Origin: Paenibacillus alginolyticus DSM 5050 = NBRC 15375 | GTDB lineage: Bacteria; Bacillota; Bacilli; Paenibacillales; NBRC-103111 | Assembly: GCF_000422905.1 (NCBI RefSeq) | Contig: NZ_AUGY01000021.1 | Location: forward strand, 1-64,000 | Length of the DNA stretch: 64,000 bases | Reading direction: 5' to 3' | Part shown: positions 15,676-23,325 of the stretch, one piece after another | Position numbering within the stretch: the stretch's first letter is position 1 | Layout: each line of letters begins with the position of its first letter | Made by a program: the position numbers and the translations under genes | Notes under the pieces: model-generated | The model's input: only the letters and a program-made list of their open reading frames with translations | What the model was told of the DNA's origin: nothing | The model's database searches: none

Positions 15676-16740
15676 ATGAAAAAGTTTGTAATTCTCGGAG
15701 GAGGTTATGGCGGATTGACCATAGCCTTAAACATGCTGGAGAAGGATTTACCAGAAGATACACTATTAGTACTAATTGACCGAAGCCCTTTTCAAGGATT
15801 AAAAACAGAATATTATGCACTAGCTTCAGGCACGATCGCTGAAACTCATATTCGCGTTGCCTATCCGAACGATCCACGGTTGCTTCTAACATTCGGTGAG
15901 GTTTCTAGTGTTGATTTGAACAACAAGCAAATTCTTTTTGAAGATCAAGAACCGCTATCGTACGACTGGCTAGTTATCGGTCTCGGGTGTGTGGATAGTT
16001 ACCACGGTATTGTCGGTGCTAAAGAGCACTCTTCCAGCATCCAGACTCTTTGTCAGACACGTGCCACTTACCAGCGCATTAACGATATTGCGCCATATGG
16101 ACAAGTCTCCATTATTGGAGGAGGTCTAAGCGGTGTTGAAATGGCAGCTGAGCTCCGTGAAAGCCGGGCTGATTTGAACATTCGATTAATTGATCGTGGT
16201 CCAAGCTTACTTTCAGCTTTCCCGAGCAATCTGCAGCAGTACGTCCGCGAATGGATGACGGAACATCATATTGAACTCCGTCCGGGGGTGTCGTTAGTAC
16301 GACTAGATGGTGGAGATTTGTACAACGGGGATGAAATTATTAAAACCGATGCTACAATCTGGACAGCAGGCATTCAGCCCAATCCAATCGTTGAGGCATT
16401 GAATGTGCCCAAAGATCGCCAAGGCCGTATCCTGCTTAACGAGTATCATCAAATTCCAGATTATCAAGAAGTGTTCGTTGTAGGGGATTGCGCTTCCCTG
16501 CCTTTCTCTCCAAGTGCGCAAGCGGCGCAAGCCCAAGGCAAGCAGATTGCCGAAGCCATGCTGTCGATTTGGAAAGGCGATACGCCTCGACTTGGTAAAA
16601 TTAAACTCAGAGGTACACTGGGTTCACTTGGTAAAAAGGCCGGCTTCGGCATCATGGGTAAACGTACATTAATGACGGGTAAAATTGCTCGTGTTCTCAA
16701 AAGCGGTGTATTGTGGAAGTCAAAACGCCACTTCGGGTAA
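15676..16740 (+). CDS. yutJ: NADH dehydrogenase-like protein YutJ
   Basis: A 354-residue NDH-2-type flavoprotein. It has the FAD motif ILGGGYGG at the N-terminus, an NAD(H)-type GGGLSGVE motif near residue 155, and VVGDCASLP near 270. The phrases LIDRSPFQGLKTEYYALASGT and LGSLGKKAGFG match B. subtilis YutJ closely. It lacks the long C-terminal membrane helix of true Ndh and its electron acceptor is not established. ATG 15676 is preferred on homology; an upstream TTG at 15667 is nearer to the AAGGG site and cannot be excluded. Its 3' end meets yuzB tail to tail, two bases apart. Confidence 0.88.
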   Translation: MKKFVILGGGYGGLTIALNMLEKDLPEDTLLVLIDRSPFQGLKTEYYALASGTIAETHIRVAYPNDPRLLLTFGEVSSVDLNNKQILFEDQEPLSYDWLVIGLGCVDSYHGIVGAKEHSSSIQTLCQTRATYQRINDIAPYGQVSIIGGGLSGVEMAAELRESRADLNIRLIDRGPSLLSAFPSNLQQYVREWMTEHHIELRPGVSLVRLDGGDLYNGDEIIKTDATIWTAGIQPNPIVEALNVPKDRQGRILLNEYHQIPDYQEVFVVGDCASLPFSPSAQAAQAQGKQIAEAMLSIWKGDTPRLGKIKLRGTLGSLGKKAGFGIMGKRTLMTGKIARVLKSGVLWKSKRHFG

Positions 16741-16742
16741 GA

Positions 16743-16997
16743 TTAGTCTCCGAGTAGTTCGTACATCGCTTCTATTTCTTTTATACGTTCTAAAATGCGC
16801 TCGTGGAGAGCATCGGCGCTTTCAGCTGCAATGATTTCGCCATTCACTAGCGCATAAGGCTCCATATAGCATTGCCCGCAATTGCCTAGACAGCCGTATT
16901 CCATGACGTCGAAGTCAGGGTTTTGTTCTAAAGCTTTCATGACTTTATCAGTTCCATGGTGCATATTACTGGCACAAAACTCAATGATTGGTCTCAT
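16743..16997 (-). CDS. yuzB: YuzB-family protein
   Basis: An 84-residue protein beginning RPIIEFCASNMHHGT and containing YGCLGNCGQCYMEPYA, the YuzB (DUF1450) pattern. Four cysteines (Cys8 and the C-x3-C-x2-C group near 40) recall thioredoxin-like [2Fe-2S] ferredoxins, so a redox or Fe-S role is likely but unproven. ATG 16997 follows AAGGTGG. It sits between yutJ and yutI exactly as in B. subtilis, which supports both calls. Confidence 0.88.
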   Translation of the reverse strand: MRPIIEFCASNMHHGTDKVMKALEQNPDFDVMEYGCLGNCGQCYMEPYALVNGEIIAAESADALHERILERIKEIEAMYELLGD

Positions 16998-17092
16998 TAT
17001 ATAAATTCCACCTTATGTTGATATTCAAGCCCACAACCATTTTCATTTAAACATTATTGTAATATAATAATAGAAGAAAGGAGATGAATCAA

Positions 17093-17338
17093 ATGACTGA
17101 AAAAACAAAAGAAGTAATTTATGATGAAGTCCTTGAGGTTTTAGATAAACTCCGTCCTTTTCTACAACGCGATGGCGGTGACGTAGATCTCGTTGATGTA
17201 GAAGACGGTGTTGTGAAGCTGAAACTTATGGGTGCCTGCGGCAGCTGCCCAAGCTCAACAATCACGTTGAAAGCTGGTATCGAACGCGCATTGGTTGAAG
17301 AGGTTGAAGGCATAACAGAAGTCGTACAGGTATTCTAA
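17093..17338 (+). CDS. yutI: NifU-like Fe-S scaffold/carrier YutI
   Basis: An 81-residue protein made only of the NifU C-terminal domain: [15 protein letters not shown], then GACGSCPSS with the CxxC pair Cys49/Cys52 that holds a transient Fe-S cluster. The in-frame ATG at 17084 directly abuts the AAAGGAG site and cannot be used, so ATG 17093 (spacing nine) is the start. It has a good terminator. With the A-type carrier at 13.5 kb it forms the local Fe-S trafficking set. Confidence 0.92.
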   Translation: MTEKTKEVIYDEVLEVLDKLRPFLQRDGGDVDLVDVEDGVVKLKLMGACGSCPSSTITLKAGIERALVEEVEGITEVVQVF

Positions 17339-17356
17339 TTACGACTATATCATAAG

Positions 17357-17388
17357 AAAGAGCTTACCTCTATGGTAAGCTCTTTTTG
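17357..17388 (+). terminator. Terminator of yutI
   Basis: AGAGCTTACC pairs perfectly with GGTAAGCTCT around a five-base loop, followed by T4-5. Confidence 0.85.
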
Positions 17389-17403
17389 CTTATAGGATAA
17401 GGA

Positions 17404-18195
17404 CTAGTTTTTACGCTGGTTAAGCACTGGCAATGGCTGGATCGGATCGAGACCCCCAGATATATCCATAATATTTCCAGTAATGAAATCGGATGCAGGT
17501 AAACAAAGGAAATCAATGACTCTAGCCACATCTTCGCCCGTCCCCGGTCTTCCTACCGGTGTTTCCCCATCAGCCTCAAGACGTGCTTCTTCCATCGTCC
17601 GTTCTTTGTTCTTACCTCGAATATCGCCAGGGCATATCATATTGACAGTGATCCCATGGCTCGCTTCTTCTTCAGCCAATGTCTTCGTGAAGGAAACTAA
17701 GCCCACCTTAGCCGCCGCGTATACGGCGCGATGGGTCCAGCCCCTAGCTTCAGCCGCCTTGCCGAATCCAAAATGGATGATTCGCCCCCAGCGTCTCTCC
17801 CGCATCATAGGCAGAACCAGATGATCAAGCTCCATGACGCCTAGCAAATTGCCGCGCATCAGATACTCAATCTCATCGAAGTTATAGTCACCGAAAAAGC
17901 GTCGCTCTCTGAAGAAAGGTCCGGCATTATTCACGAGAATATCTATCGGGCCGAGCTTCGATGCCGTTTGCTCCACCATACGTATAATATCATCGCGTTT
18001 GGCAACATCGCCTTGTACGGCAATGCTGCGAACACCCAGATCTTCCAATTGAAGGACGAGCTCAGCGGCTTCCTTTTCACTATTTACATAATTGACAGCT
18101 ACCTGGCAACCCCGCTGTGCTAAGGTGATCGCGGTCATTTTGCCCAAGCCTTTAGCACTGCCTGTAATAAGAACCGTTCGACCTCTTAATTCCAT
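17404..18195 (-). CDS. Short-chain dehydrogenase/reductase family protein
   Basis: A 263-residue Rossmann-fold oxidoreductase. The cofactor motif TGSAKGLG, the NNAG motif (LVNNAGPFF) and the catalytic YAAAK tyrosine-lysine pair are present, followed by VNMICPGDIRG and ITGNIMDISGG. At the place of the catalytic serine, 13 residues before the tyrosine, the sequence reads IIHFGFGKA, with no serine. The substrate is unknown. ATG 18195 is the likely start (GGGG three bases before, AAGGGG further up). It lies 7 bases after the HEPN gene and is probably co-transcribed with it. Confidence 0.85.
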   Translation of the reverse strand: MELRGRTVLITGSAKGLGKMTAITLAQRGCQVAVNYVNSEKEAAELVLQLEDLGVRSIAVQGDVAKRDDIIRMVEQTASKLGPIDILVNNAGPFFRERRFFGDYNFDEIEYLMRGNLLGVMELDHLVLPMMRERRWGRIIHFGFGKAAEARGWTHRAVYAAAKVGLVSFTKTLAEEEASHGITVNMICPGDIRGKNKERTMEEARLEADGETPVGRPGTGEDVARVIDFLCLPASDFITGNIMDISGGLDPIQPLPVLNQRKN

Positions 18196-18202
18196 GGTCC
18201 CC

Positions 18203-18919
18203 TTACCCCTTTGCAATACTTGCCGTAATATAAGAGAATGCTATTGTTAAGGTTCGGCATACCATTTCAAATCCCTGCTGCAAATCAACAACATTAGATT
18301 TCACATTTTCAACGTGAATTCGTTCGCCTGGAATGGGTTCTTTTTGCATAAGATCATCCAGCATTTCAGCATTAATATAATGAATCTCCATATTGCGCTG
18401 ATTGCGCAGTCGATCTAATGCCGATTTATATTCCATTTTGAGATTATAAAGCTGGAGCTCCAGCGATCCGTGAATTTTCTTTTCGTGCATGCGGCGCAGT
18501 ACGGTAAAGTATGAGAAACGAGACTTAAGCGTTTCTGTTTTCAGCTCGAATAGATCATTCATAAACGTGCCCAATTTGTCCAAGATCGAGAACAAGCGAA
18601 TGAAGGCATTTTTATAAAAATAAACAAATCGATGATATTCCTCGATCTCTTGCGGATTCATTTCTTCCAAGAAAGCCTTACTGATATGCTCAGCGTAACG
18701 CTCACAGCAATATTTGCTCTGTTCCAGCTCATCCAGGGCATCAATAAACCCCTTGCTCCAGATCGCCCGTCTATGGTACTTGGGATATTCTGAAGCTAGA
18801 TGGCTATGCTTCTTAGATTCCAACAGCCCAATATACGTTCTCACCGCGTTGCCAGCGTCTAGAAGAAGTCCGCTATCGATTCGTTTCGGTTCATTAAACA
18901 ATACTCGCAGCACGGGCAC
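18203..18919 (-). CDS. HEPN-domain protein (Cthe_2314-like)
   Basis: A 238-residue, largely helical protein. The C-terminal part has RNMEIH (Arg175 to His180), a canonical HEPN R-N-x3-H motif, preceded by a helix with a long KMEYKSALDRLRNQ run. HEPN proteins are often RNases in conflict and toxin-antitoxin systems; this type resembles the Cthe_2314 family found as stand-alone genes in Clostridia and Paenibacillus. No antitoxin or nucleotidyltransferase partner is adjacent. The GTG at 18919 lies close to AAAAAGGGG; a second GTG two codons on has better spacing. Confidence 0.65.
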   Translation of the reverse strand: MPVLRVLFNEPKRIDSGLLLDAGNAVRTYIGLLESKKHSHLASEYPKYHRRAIWSKGFIDALDELEQSKYCCERYAEHISKAFLEEMNPQEIEEYHRFVYFYKNAFIRLFSILDKLGTFMNDLFELKTETLKSRFSYFTVLRRMHEKKIHGSLELQLYNLKMEYKSALDRLRNQRNMEIHYINAEMLDDLMQKEPIPGERIHVENVKSNVVDLQQGFEMVCRTLTIAFSYITASIAKG

Positions 18920-18950
18920 ACCCCTTTTTCATCCTAGCAAATTTGTTCGG

Positions 18951-19163
18951 TTATAGCTGCCAAAACCCCAACACCACCCATACATTGATACAGGGATCCA
19001 ACCTGTTGAACTGAGCCGCATAATAGGCGGCGTCAGCACGCCAAAGTACGAAGGGCAGCAGCGAAAGCGATCGATAATAAAAGTAAGTATAGACCCACAG
19101 CAGCGGAATCATACTCGCGAAGCGCAACCCGTTAAAAACCAGGGAATCGGAGCCGATCCGCAT
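18951..19163 (-). CDS. Short membrane protein coupled to the UbiD-type gene
   Basis: A 70-residue frame whose ATG overlaps the stop of the decarboxylase gene (TAATG), which suggests translational coupling. It contains a hydrophobic, aromatic-rich stretch (IPLLWVYTYFYYRSLSLLPFVLW) that could span the membrane once, and ends VWVVLGFWQL. I know no family for it. The alternative is that it is a chance frame; evidence is the overlap and the position between two same-strand genes. Confidence 0.4.
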   Translation of the reverse strand: MRIGSDSLVFNGLRFASMIPLLWVYTYFYYRSLSLLPFVLWRADAAYYAAQFNRLDPCINVWVVLGFWQL

Positions 19164-20926
19164 TATGCGAAATATTCCTTCCAGCGGCGATCCACAAGTT
19201 CCACGATATCTTCCCGCGGGAACAGCTCATCGGGGTATCCCGGTTTCATACGAGCATCAATGACAATCGGAACCTCGTAAGCGATGTGATGACGATTTAC
19301 GCTGGACTGCGCGTACATGTCACTTGCTGGGTTGAAACGAGTGAACACGGTCCACAAGAACTTGGTTTGGTCGTGCGCGATGCCGCTGGCATCATCCACT
19401 AAGATGACTAGCGGCCATTCGGTTAAGCGGCTGGCTGCATTCGCCAGCAGGCGCTGTGGCAGCTCCGGCTCCGCCGCATAAGAAGCACCTGAGACGAGCA
19501 AACATCCGCCACAGTAAACGGCGATATCATGGATCTCTGGCAGCTCTCCGGCGGTGTAGGCTCTTGGCAGCTCACGTACAGGGTCGCCTGTACCGAGAAG
19601 GACTGCTTTGCTGCCGTGATTCAGCTGACCACCTGTATAATCAAGCGTATCATGCGATGTTTTGTTGAAGATAAATAGGTCACGACCCGGATCAAATCGT
19701 TCCAGCACAGTTTCAAGCAGCTCTGTGAAGTTAGCTAAGACCGTCGGCTTGTCCGTGACGATCAAGAACTTGGTGAGCGACAGTTGACCCTCACCTAGGA
19801 TGCGGAATGCCGTGCCAAGCGCCTCACGGCTATAGCTCTCTCGGACGACAGCAGCTGCGAGCGGGTGGAACCCGGTCTCTGCATACGTCCAGAGGTCTTT
19901 CACCCCCGGCATCGCCATCGGAAACGCGGGCTCGAGCAGTCTTTGCAGGAATTCGCCAAGGAAGTAATCCTCTTGGCGCGGTTTGCCGACGATCGTCGCC
20001 GGATAGATCGCGTCTTTGCGGTGCCATACATGATTCACGTTGAAAACCGGGAAATCATGGATGAGTGAGTAATACCCGAAGTGGTCGCCGAACGGCCCTT
20101 CGGCACGTCTTGTATGCGGCGGAACGACACCGCATATCGCGAACTCCGCCTCGGCCACGAGGCGGTGCCCCCCATGGGGGTTCTCCACCATGGGGAGCTT
20201 CTGGCCGAGGATGAGCGAAGCGAGCATCAGCTCGGGCAGGTGCTCGGGCACTGGCGCAATCGCCGAGGCGATGAGCGCAGGCGGGCCGCCCAGGAACACG
20301 GTGACGGGCAGCGGCTTGTTGCGTTTCTCGGCTTCGTGGTAATGGAAGCCGCCGCCTTTATGTATTTGCCAGTGCATCCCGGTGGTGAAGTCATCATAAA
20401 CCTGCATGCGGTACATGCCGAGGTTATGATGACCGCCGTCTGGATGCTCGGTGTAGACGAGCGGCAGCGTGACGAACGGGCCGCCATCTTCTTGCCAGCT
20501 CGTCAGGACAGGCAGTCCTGCGAGTGGGTTGTCCTGCTTCAAGCCGCCGAGAATCGGCGCTTGGCCCGGCTGAACCTTTTTCGTTCCAACTTTCAGCAGA
20601 TCCTTAATGAGGGCACGTTCGCCCCAGAGCGCTTGCGGCGTTGGAGGCATTAACGTGCTTGTAGCGTTAATAACCGCTTTCATGAATTGCTCCGGTTTGG
20701 GGCCGAAGGCAAGATCAACGCGTCTTGTTGTCCCGAACAGATTGGAGACGACAGGGAATGAACTTCCTTTGACATTCGTGAACAGCAAGGCTGGGCCTTG
20801 CTCATCAATGACTCTACGATGAATCTCGGCAAGTTCTAAATTTGGGTCTACTGGAGCGGAGATTTCAATCAGTTGATTTTCGCGGCGCAAAATGTCTAGA
20901 AAAGCTCGTAAATTCGTTGGTACCAT
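19163..20926 (-). CDS. UbiD-family decarboxylase, probably menaquinone biosynthesis (MqnL-like)
   Basis: A 587-residue UbiD-type enzyme that would use prenylated FMN to decarboxylate an aromatic acid. TGMHWQIHKGGGFHYHEAEKR matches the cofactor/metal region and EGPFGDHFGYY carries the conserved acid-Pro-Phe-Gly-Gly pattern. In organisms with the futalosine pathway a UbiD homologue (MqnL) removes the naphthoate carboxylate; mqnE 4 kb away makes that role likely. The UbiX/MqnM flavin prenyltransferase and MqnP are not in the window. ATG 20926 follows AAAGGTGG. The middle of the gene is notably GC-rich. Confidence 0.85.
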   Translation of the reverse strand: MVPTNLRAFLDILRRENQLIEISAPVDPNLELAEIHRRVIDEQGPALLFTNVKGSSFPVVSNLFGTTRRVDLAFGPKPEQFMKAVINATSTLMPPTPQALWGERALIKDLLKVGTKKVQPGQAPILGGLKQDNPLAGLPVLTSWQEDGGPFVTLPLVYTEHPDGGHHNLGMYRMQVYDDFTTGMHWQIHKGGGFHYHEAEKRNKPLPVTVFLGGPPALIASAIAPVPEHLPELMLASLILGQKLPMVENPHGGHRLVAEAEFAICGVVPPHTRRAEGPFGDHFGYYSLIHDFPVFNVNHVWHRKDAIYPATIVGKPRQEDYFLGEFLQRLLEPAFPMAMPGVKDLWTYAETGFHPLAAAVVRESYSREALGTAFRILGEGQLSLTKFLIVTDKPTVLANFTELLETVLERFDPGRDLFIFNKTSHDTLDYTGGQLNHGSKAVLLGTGDPVRELPRAYTAGELPEIHDIAVYCGGCLLVSGASYAAEPELPQRLLANAASRLTEWPLVILVDDASGIAHDQTKFLWTVFTRFNPASDMYAQSSVNRHHIAYEVPIVIDARMKPGYPDELFPREDIVELVDRRWKEYFA

Positions 20927-20973
20927 GTATGTTCCACCTTTGACTGTGAGATTGTAGATGAGTAATTGTAAGT

Positions 20974-21004
20974 AAAAAGGAAATAGCCTTCCGCGTCAGA
21001 AGGC
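20974..21004 (-). terminator. Possible terminator of ctaA
   Basis: GCCTTC/GAAGGC stem with a seven-base loop on the minus strand, then ATTTCCTTTTT. The T-run is displaced, so it is weak. Confidence 0.4.
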
Positions 21005-21059
21005 CTCCTCTACCGCAAAGGTAGCCTGCCGTGCTTCCAAGGAGCTCGTCCGTCAGGTA

Positions 21060-21959
21060 TTAAGCTTTGCGGTCATATAGCGTAAGTACACATAGATAAC
21101 ATAAGAATCCAAACATGCAAGAAACAATAACCGCGTGAATCATGCCGGTAAATAAATAAGCGACTTCATTCCCCATGGACCAGGTCACAACGGCTCCGCT
21201 AATGACTTGAAGTGACACTAAAATTAGCGCCCATTTGCTGCCAAACCTCAGCTTGTCTGAGCCTTGATAATAACGTTTGGCCTGTAAGTAAAGAAACAAA
21301 ATACATATAAAAAGCAGTAAAGCCGCTACACGGTGGGTAAAAACAATACCCGTTGCCCCGCTGAGTTCAGGGACTACTTCTCCATTGCATAAAGGCCAGC
21401 CCGAACATCCGCCTGATGAAACGGTGTGACGAACGAATGCGCCCAGATAAACAACGACATAGCTGTAAATCGTCGTGATCCATACAACGGCTTTAAAACT
21501 GCTGCGAATGGCCGTATCACGCTGGAATTGCCCCCATGGCGTAAAAACAATGGCTAATAGCAAAGAGAATGCAAAGGCCAATAAGGATAATCCGAAATGT
21601 AAGGCCAAGACGAGTGAAGATTGGGGCCATACGACAGCCATAGCTCCCATTGCTGCTTGAATTAATGTCATCAATACCGTAGCAGAGATGAAAAATTTGG
21701 CATCTCTACGTTTCACATAACGAAATACAAGGATGAATGTTGCAACCAGGATTAACGTCACAATGCCGACAACCAATCGATGGCTGTACTCAATAAACGA
21801 TGAAATCGTATGTGCCGGGACGAACTTCCCATGACATAGCGGCCACTCATCTCCGCAGCCTCTACCAGCATCAGCCTTCGTAACTAAGGCACCCATTGCC
21901 AGAATAAGAAACATGCCAATGGCCGAAAGATTCGCTAATCTTTGAATCAATTTTTGCAT
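21060..21959 (-). CDS. ctaA: Heme A synthase CtaA
   Basis: A 299-residue integral membrane enzyme with eight predicted helices that oxidises heme o to heme a for aa3-type oxidases. Key residues fit B. subtilis CtaA numbering: Cys35 and Cys42 (CGDEWPLC), Glu57 and His60 (IEYSHR), then histidines in ALHFGLS, FTHRVAA and MIHAVI; a second loop pair CSGWPLC is also kept. ATG 21959 with AGGTG five bases before gives the family length; the frame stays open upstream without a ribosome site. Its partner ctaB is 18 kb away rather than adjacent. Confidence 0.95.
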   Translation of the reverse strand: MQKLIQRLANLSAIGMFLILAMGALVTKADAGRGCGDEWPLCHGKFVPAHTISSFIEYSHRLVVGIVTLILVATFILVFRYVKRRDAKFFISATVLMTLIQAAMGAMAVVWPQSSLVLALHFGLSLLAFAFSLLLAIVFTPWGQFQRDTAIRSSFKAVVWITTIYSYVVVYLGAFVRHTVSSGGCSGWPLCNGEVVPELSGATGIVFTHRVAALLLFICILFLYLQAKRYYQGSDKLRFGSKWALILVSLQVISGAVVTWSMGNEVAYLFTGMIHAVIVSCMFGFLCYLCVLTLYDRKA

Positions 21960-22118
21960 GATTGCACCTACTTTTATGTCGTGACTTCTGTTAATCATGT
22001 CGAATGATGTTGTTCCGCTTTCAATTATAGCTTTATTAAGTTGGCAAATCCATTCGCAATTGTTACAAAGCTCCGAAACCACGCGGAAGGCCGCCCCGAA
22101 GTTCATAAGACATTCAAT

Positions 22119-22143
22119 GTTTCAACTTTTTGGACGAGGGTAA
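22119..22143 (+). promoter_or_regulatory. SigB-like promoter of the general stress gene
   Basis: GTTTCA (22119-22124), 13 bases, GGGTAA (22138-22143), close to the SigB consensus GTTTAA-N12-15-GGGTAT. Whether this organism has SigB is unknown. Confidence 0.4.
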
Positions 22144-22204
22144 ATAAAGGATGAGCACCAAATTATTGCTGATCAACCAAAATCGATTGCAGGAGGTTTT
22201 ATCT

Positions 22205-22726
22205 ATGGGTAAGCACATTATTGGAGTATTCAGTTCGGAAGAAGAAGCCATTCGCGTGATTAACCAACTCAAAGCAGAAGGCTACAGAGCAGATGATATC
22301 TCAGTTATCGGCAGGAATAATGAGGGTTTAAGTCAAATCGAGGATGAAACAGAAACCAAAGCGGAAGAAGGACTAGCAACCGGTGCTGCTGCTGGCGGTG
22401 TATTGGGTGGCGTTACGGGATTACTGTTGGGTATTGGTGCACTTGCCATTCCAGGTATAGGCCCTATTATAGCAGCCGGCCCTATTGTCGCGACATTGAC
22501 CGGCACAGCCGTTGGCGCTGGTGCAGGCGGCCTAGTCGGTGGTTTGATCGGCTTAGGTATTCCCGAGAACGAAGCCAAAGATTACGACAATTACGTTAAA
22601 GGTGGGAAAATCCTTGTCCTCGTCGAATCTGATTCGACCCGCAATCATAAAGCTTTTGAAACATTTCGCAATAACCAATCGTTGAATGCTAATACCTATA
22701 CCCCTGAGTATGGCTATCGATCCTAG
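22205..22726 (+). CDS. General stress protein (YflT/GSP17M-type domain)
   Basis: A 173-residue protein. The first 45 residues (KHIIGVFSSEEEAIRVINQLKAEGY, DDISVIGRNNE) form the small alpha/beta domain shared by heat-induced stress proteins such as YflT and GSP17M. The centre (about 65-125) is a Gly/Ala/Ile-rich hydrophobic stretch with glycine-zipper repeats, probably two membrane-inserting helices. The tail is polar. ATG 22205 follows AGGAGG at spacing eight. The role is not defined; the promoter looks SigB-like, and a very strong terminator follows. Confidence 0.78.
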   Translation: MGKHIIGVFSSEEEAIRVINQLKAEGYRADDISVIGRNNEGLSQIEDETETKAEEGLATGAAAGGVLGGVTGLLLGIGALAIPGIGPIIAAGPIVATLTGTAVGAGAGGLVGGLIGLGIPENEAKDYDNYVKGGKILVLVESDSTRNHKAFETFRNNQSLNANTYTPEYGYRS

Positions 22727-22742
22727 ATATATACTTGGGTTA

Positions 22743-22813
22743 AAAAAATCTCTCTTTAGTAAAATGGGGTCAAGTCAAAATGGCCCCATTTTACTCATAA
22801 GAGAGATTTTTGT
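22743..22813. terminator. Large bidirectional terminator
   Basis: AAAAATCTCTCTT/AAGAGAGATTTTT encloses TAAAATGGGG/CCCCATTTTA. It serves the stress gene on the plus strand and the thioredoxin-like gene on the minus strand. Confidence 0.85.
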
Positions 22814-22815
22814 GC

Positions 22816-23160
22816 TTACGACTTTAACGCATCTGACACTTCGATTGCACGGCCCAGAAACTCTTCAATTTCTTCGCGTGTTTTGCGAAGTTTACTGACA
22901 AAACGAACCAGCTCTTTGCCTTCACGGAAAGCAATAAAGCTTGGTATACCAAGGATGTTCAGTTGCTCACAAAGATCGGGCACTTCGTCACGGTCTAATT
23001 CGATGAACGTAATACGCCCAGCATAAGCTTCTTCGACTGCAGGCATGAAGGGTTCGATATAGTGGCAGTCTTTGCACCAACTTGCTTTGAATACAGCAAT
23101 GGTCAACTTGGACTGCGAGATTTGTTCTTGAAAAGCTTGTTCATTGGATACTTTAATCAT
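22816..23160 (-). CDS. Thioredoxin-like protein (CKDC active site)
   Basis: A 114-residue single thioredoxin domain with the unusual active site ASWCKDCHYIEP (Cys29, Cys32) and the cis-Pro loop GIPSFIAFREG. It resembles the YtpP group of Bacillales and is probably a cytosolic disulfide reductase or a low-molecular-weight-thiol reductase; the partner is unknown. ATG 23160 with GAGGTG six bases upstream is preferred over a GTG three codons earlier. The C-terminal helix is charged (KTREEIEEFLGRA). Confidence 0.88.
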   Translation of the reverse strand: MIKVSNEQAFQEQISQSKLTIAVFKASWCKDCHYIEPFMPAVEEAYAGRITFIELDRDEVPDLCEQLNILGIPSFIAFREGKELVRFVSKLRKTREEIEEFLGRAIEVSDALKS

Positions 23161-23255
23161 GACGAGCACCTCGCTGCTTTGAATTTATTAACTTATAGCA
23201 CGTCCAAACATTTGTGTCAAGATTAGAAAATAGGCCGCACTTTGCTTGAAATTGA

Positions 23256-23284
23256 TTTACATTAAAAGTAAAAAGTGATATCAT
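23256..23284 (+). promoter_or_regulatory. SigA-type promoter of the SPFH gene
   Basis: TTTACA (23256-23261), 17 bases, TATCAT (23279-23284), about 40 bases before the start codon. Confidence 0.6.
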
Positions 23285-23325
23285 ATAAATATCAAAAAGA
23301 TATACTTTGAAGGGGTGTTGCAAGA

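Noticed and set aside
20081..20653. 190-codon plus-strand frame opposite the UbiD-type gene
   Set aside because: Antisense by-product of local GC-rich codon use; no ribosome site.
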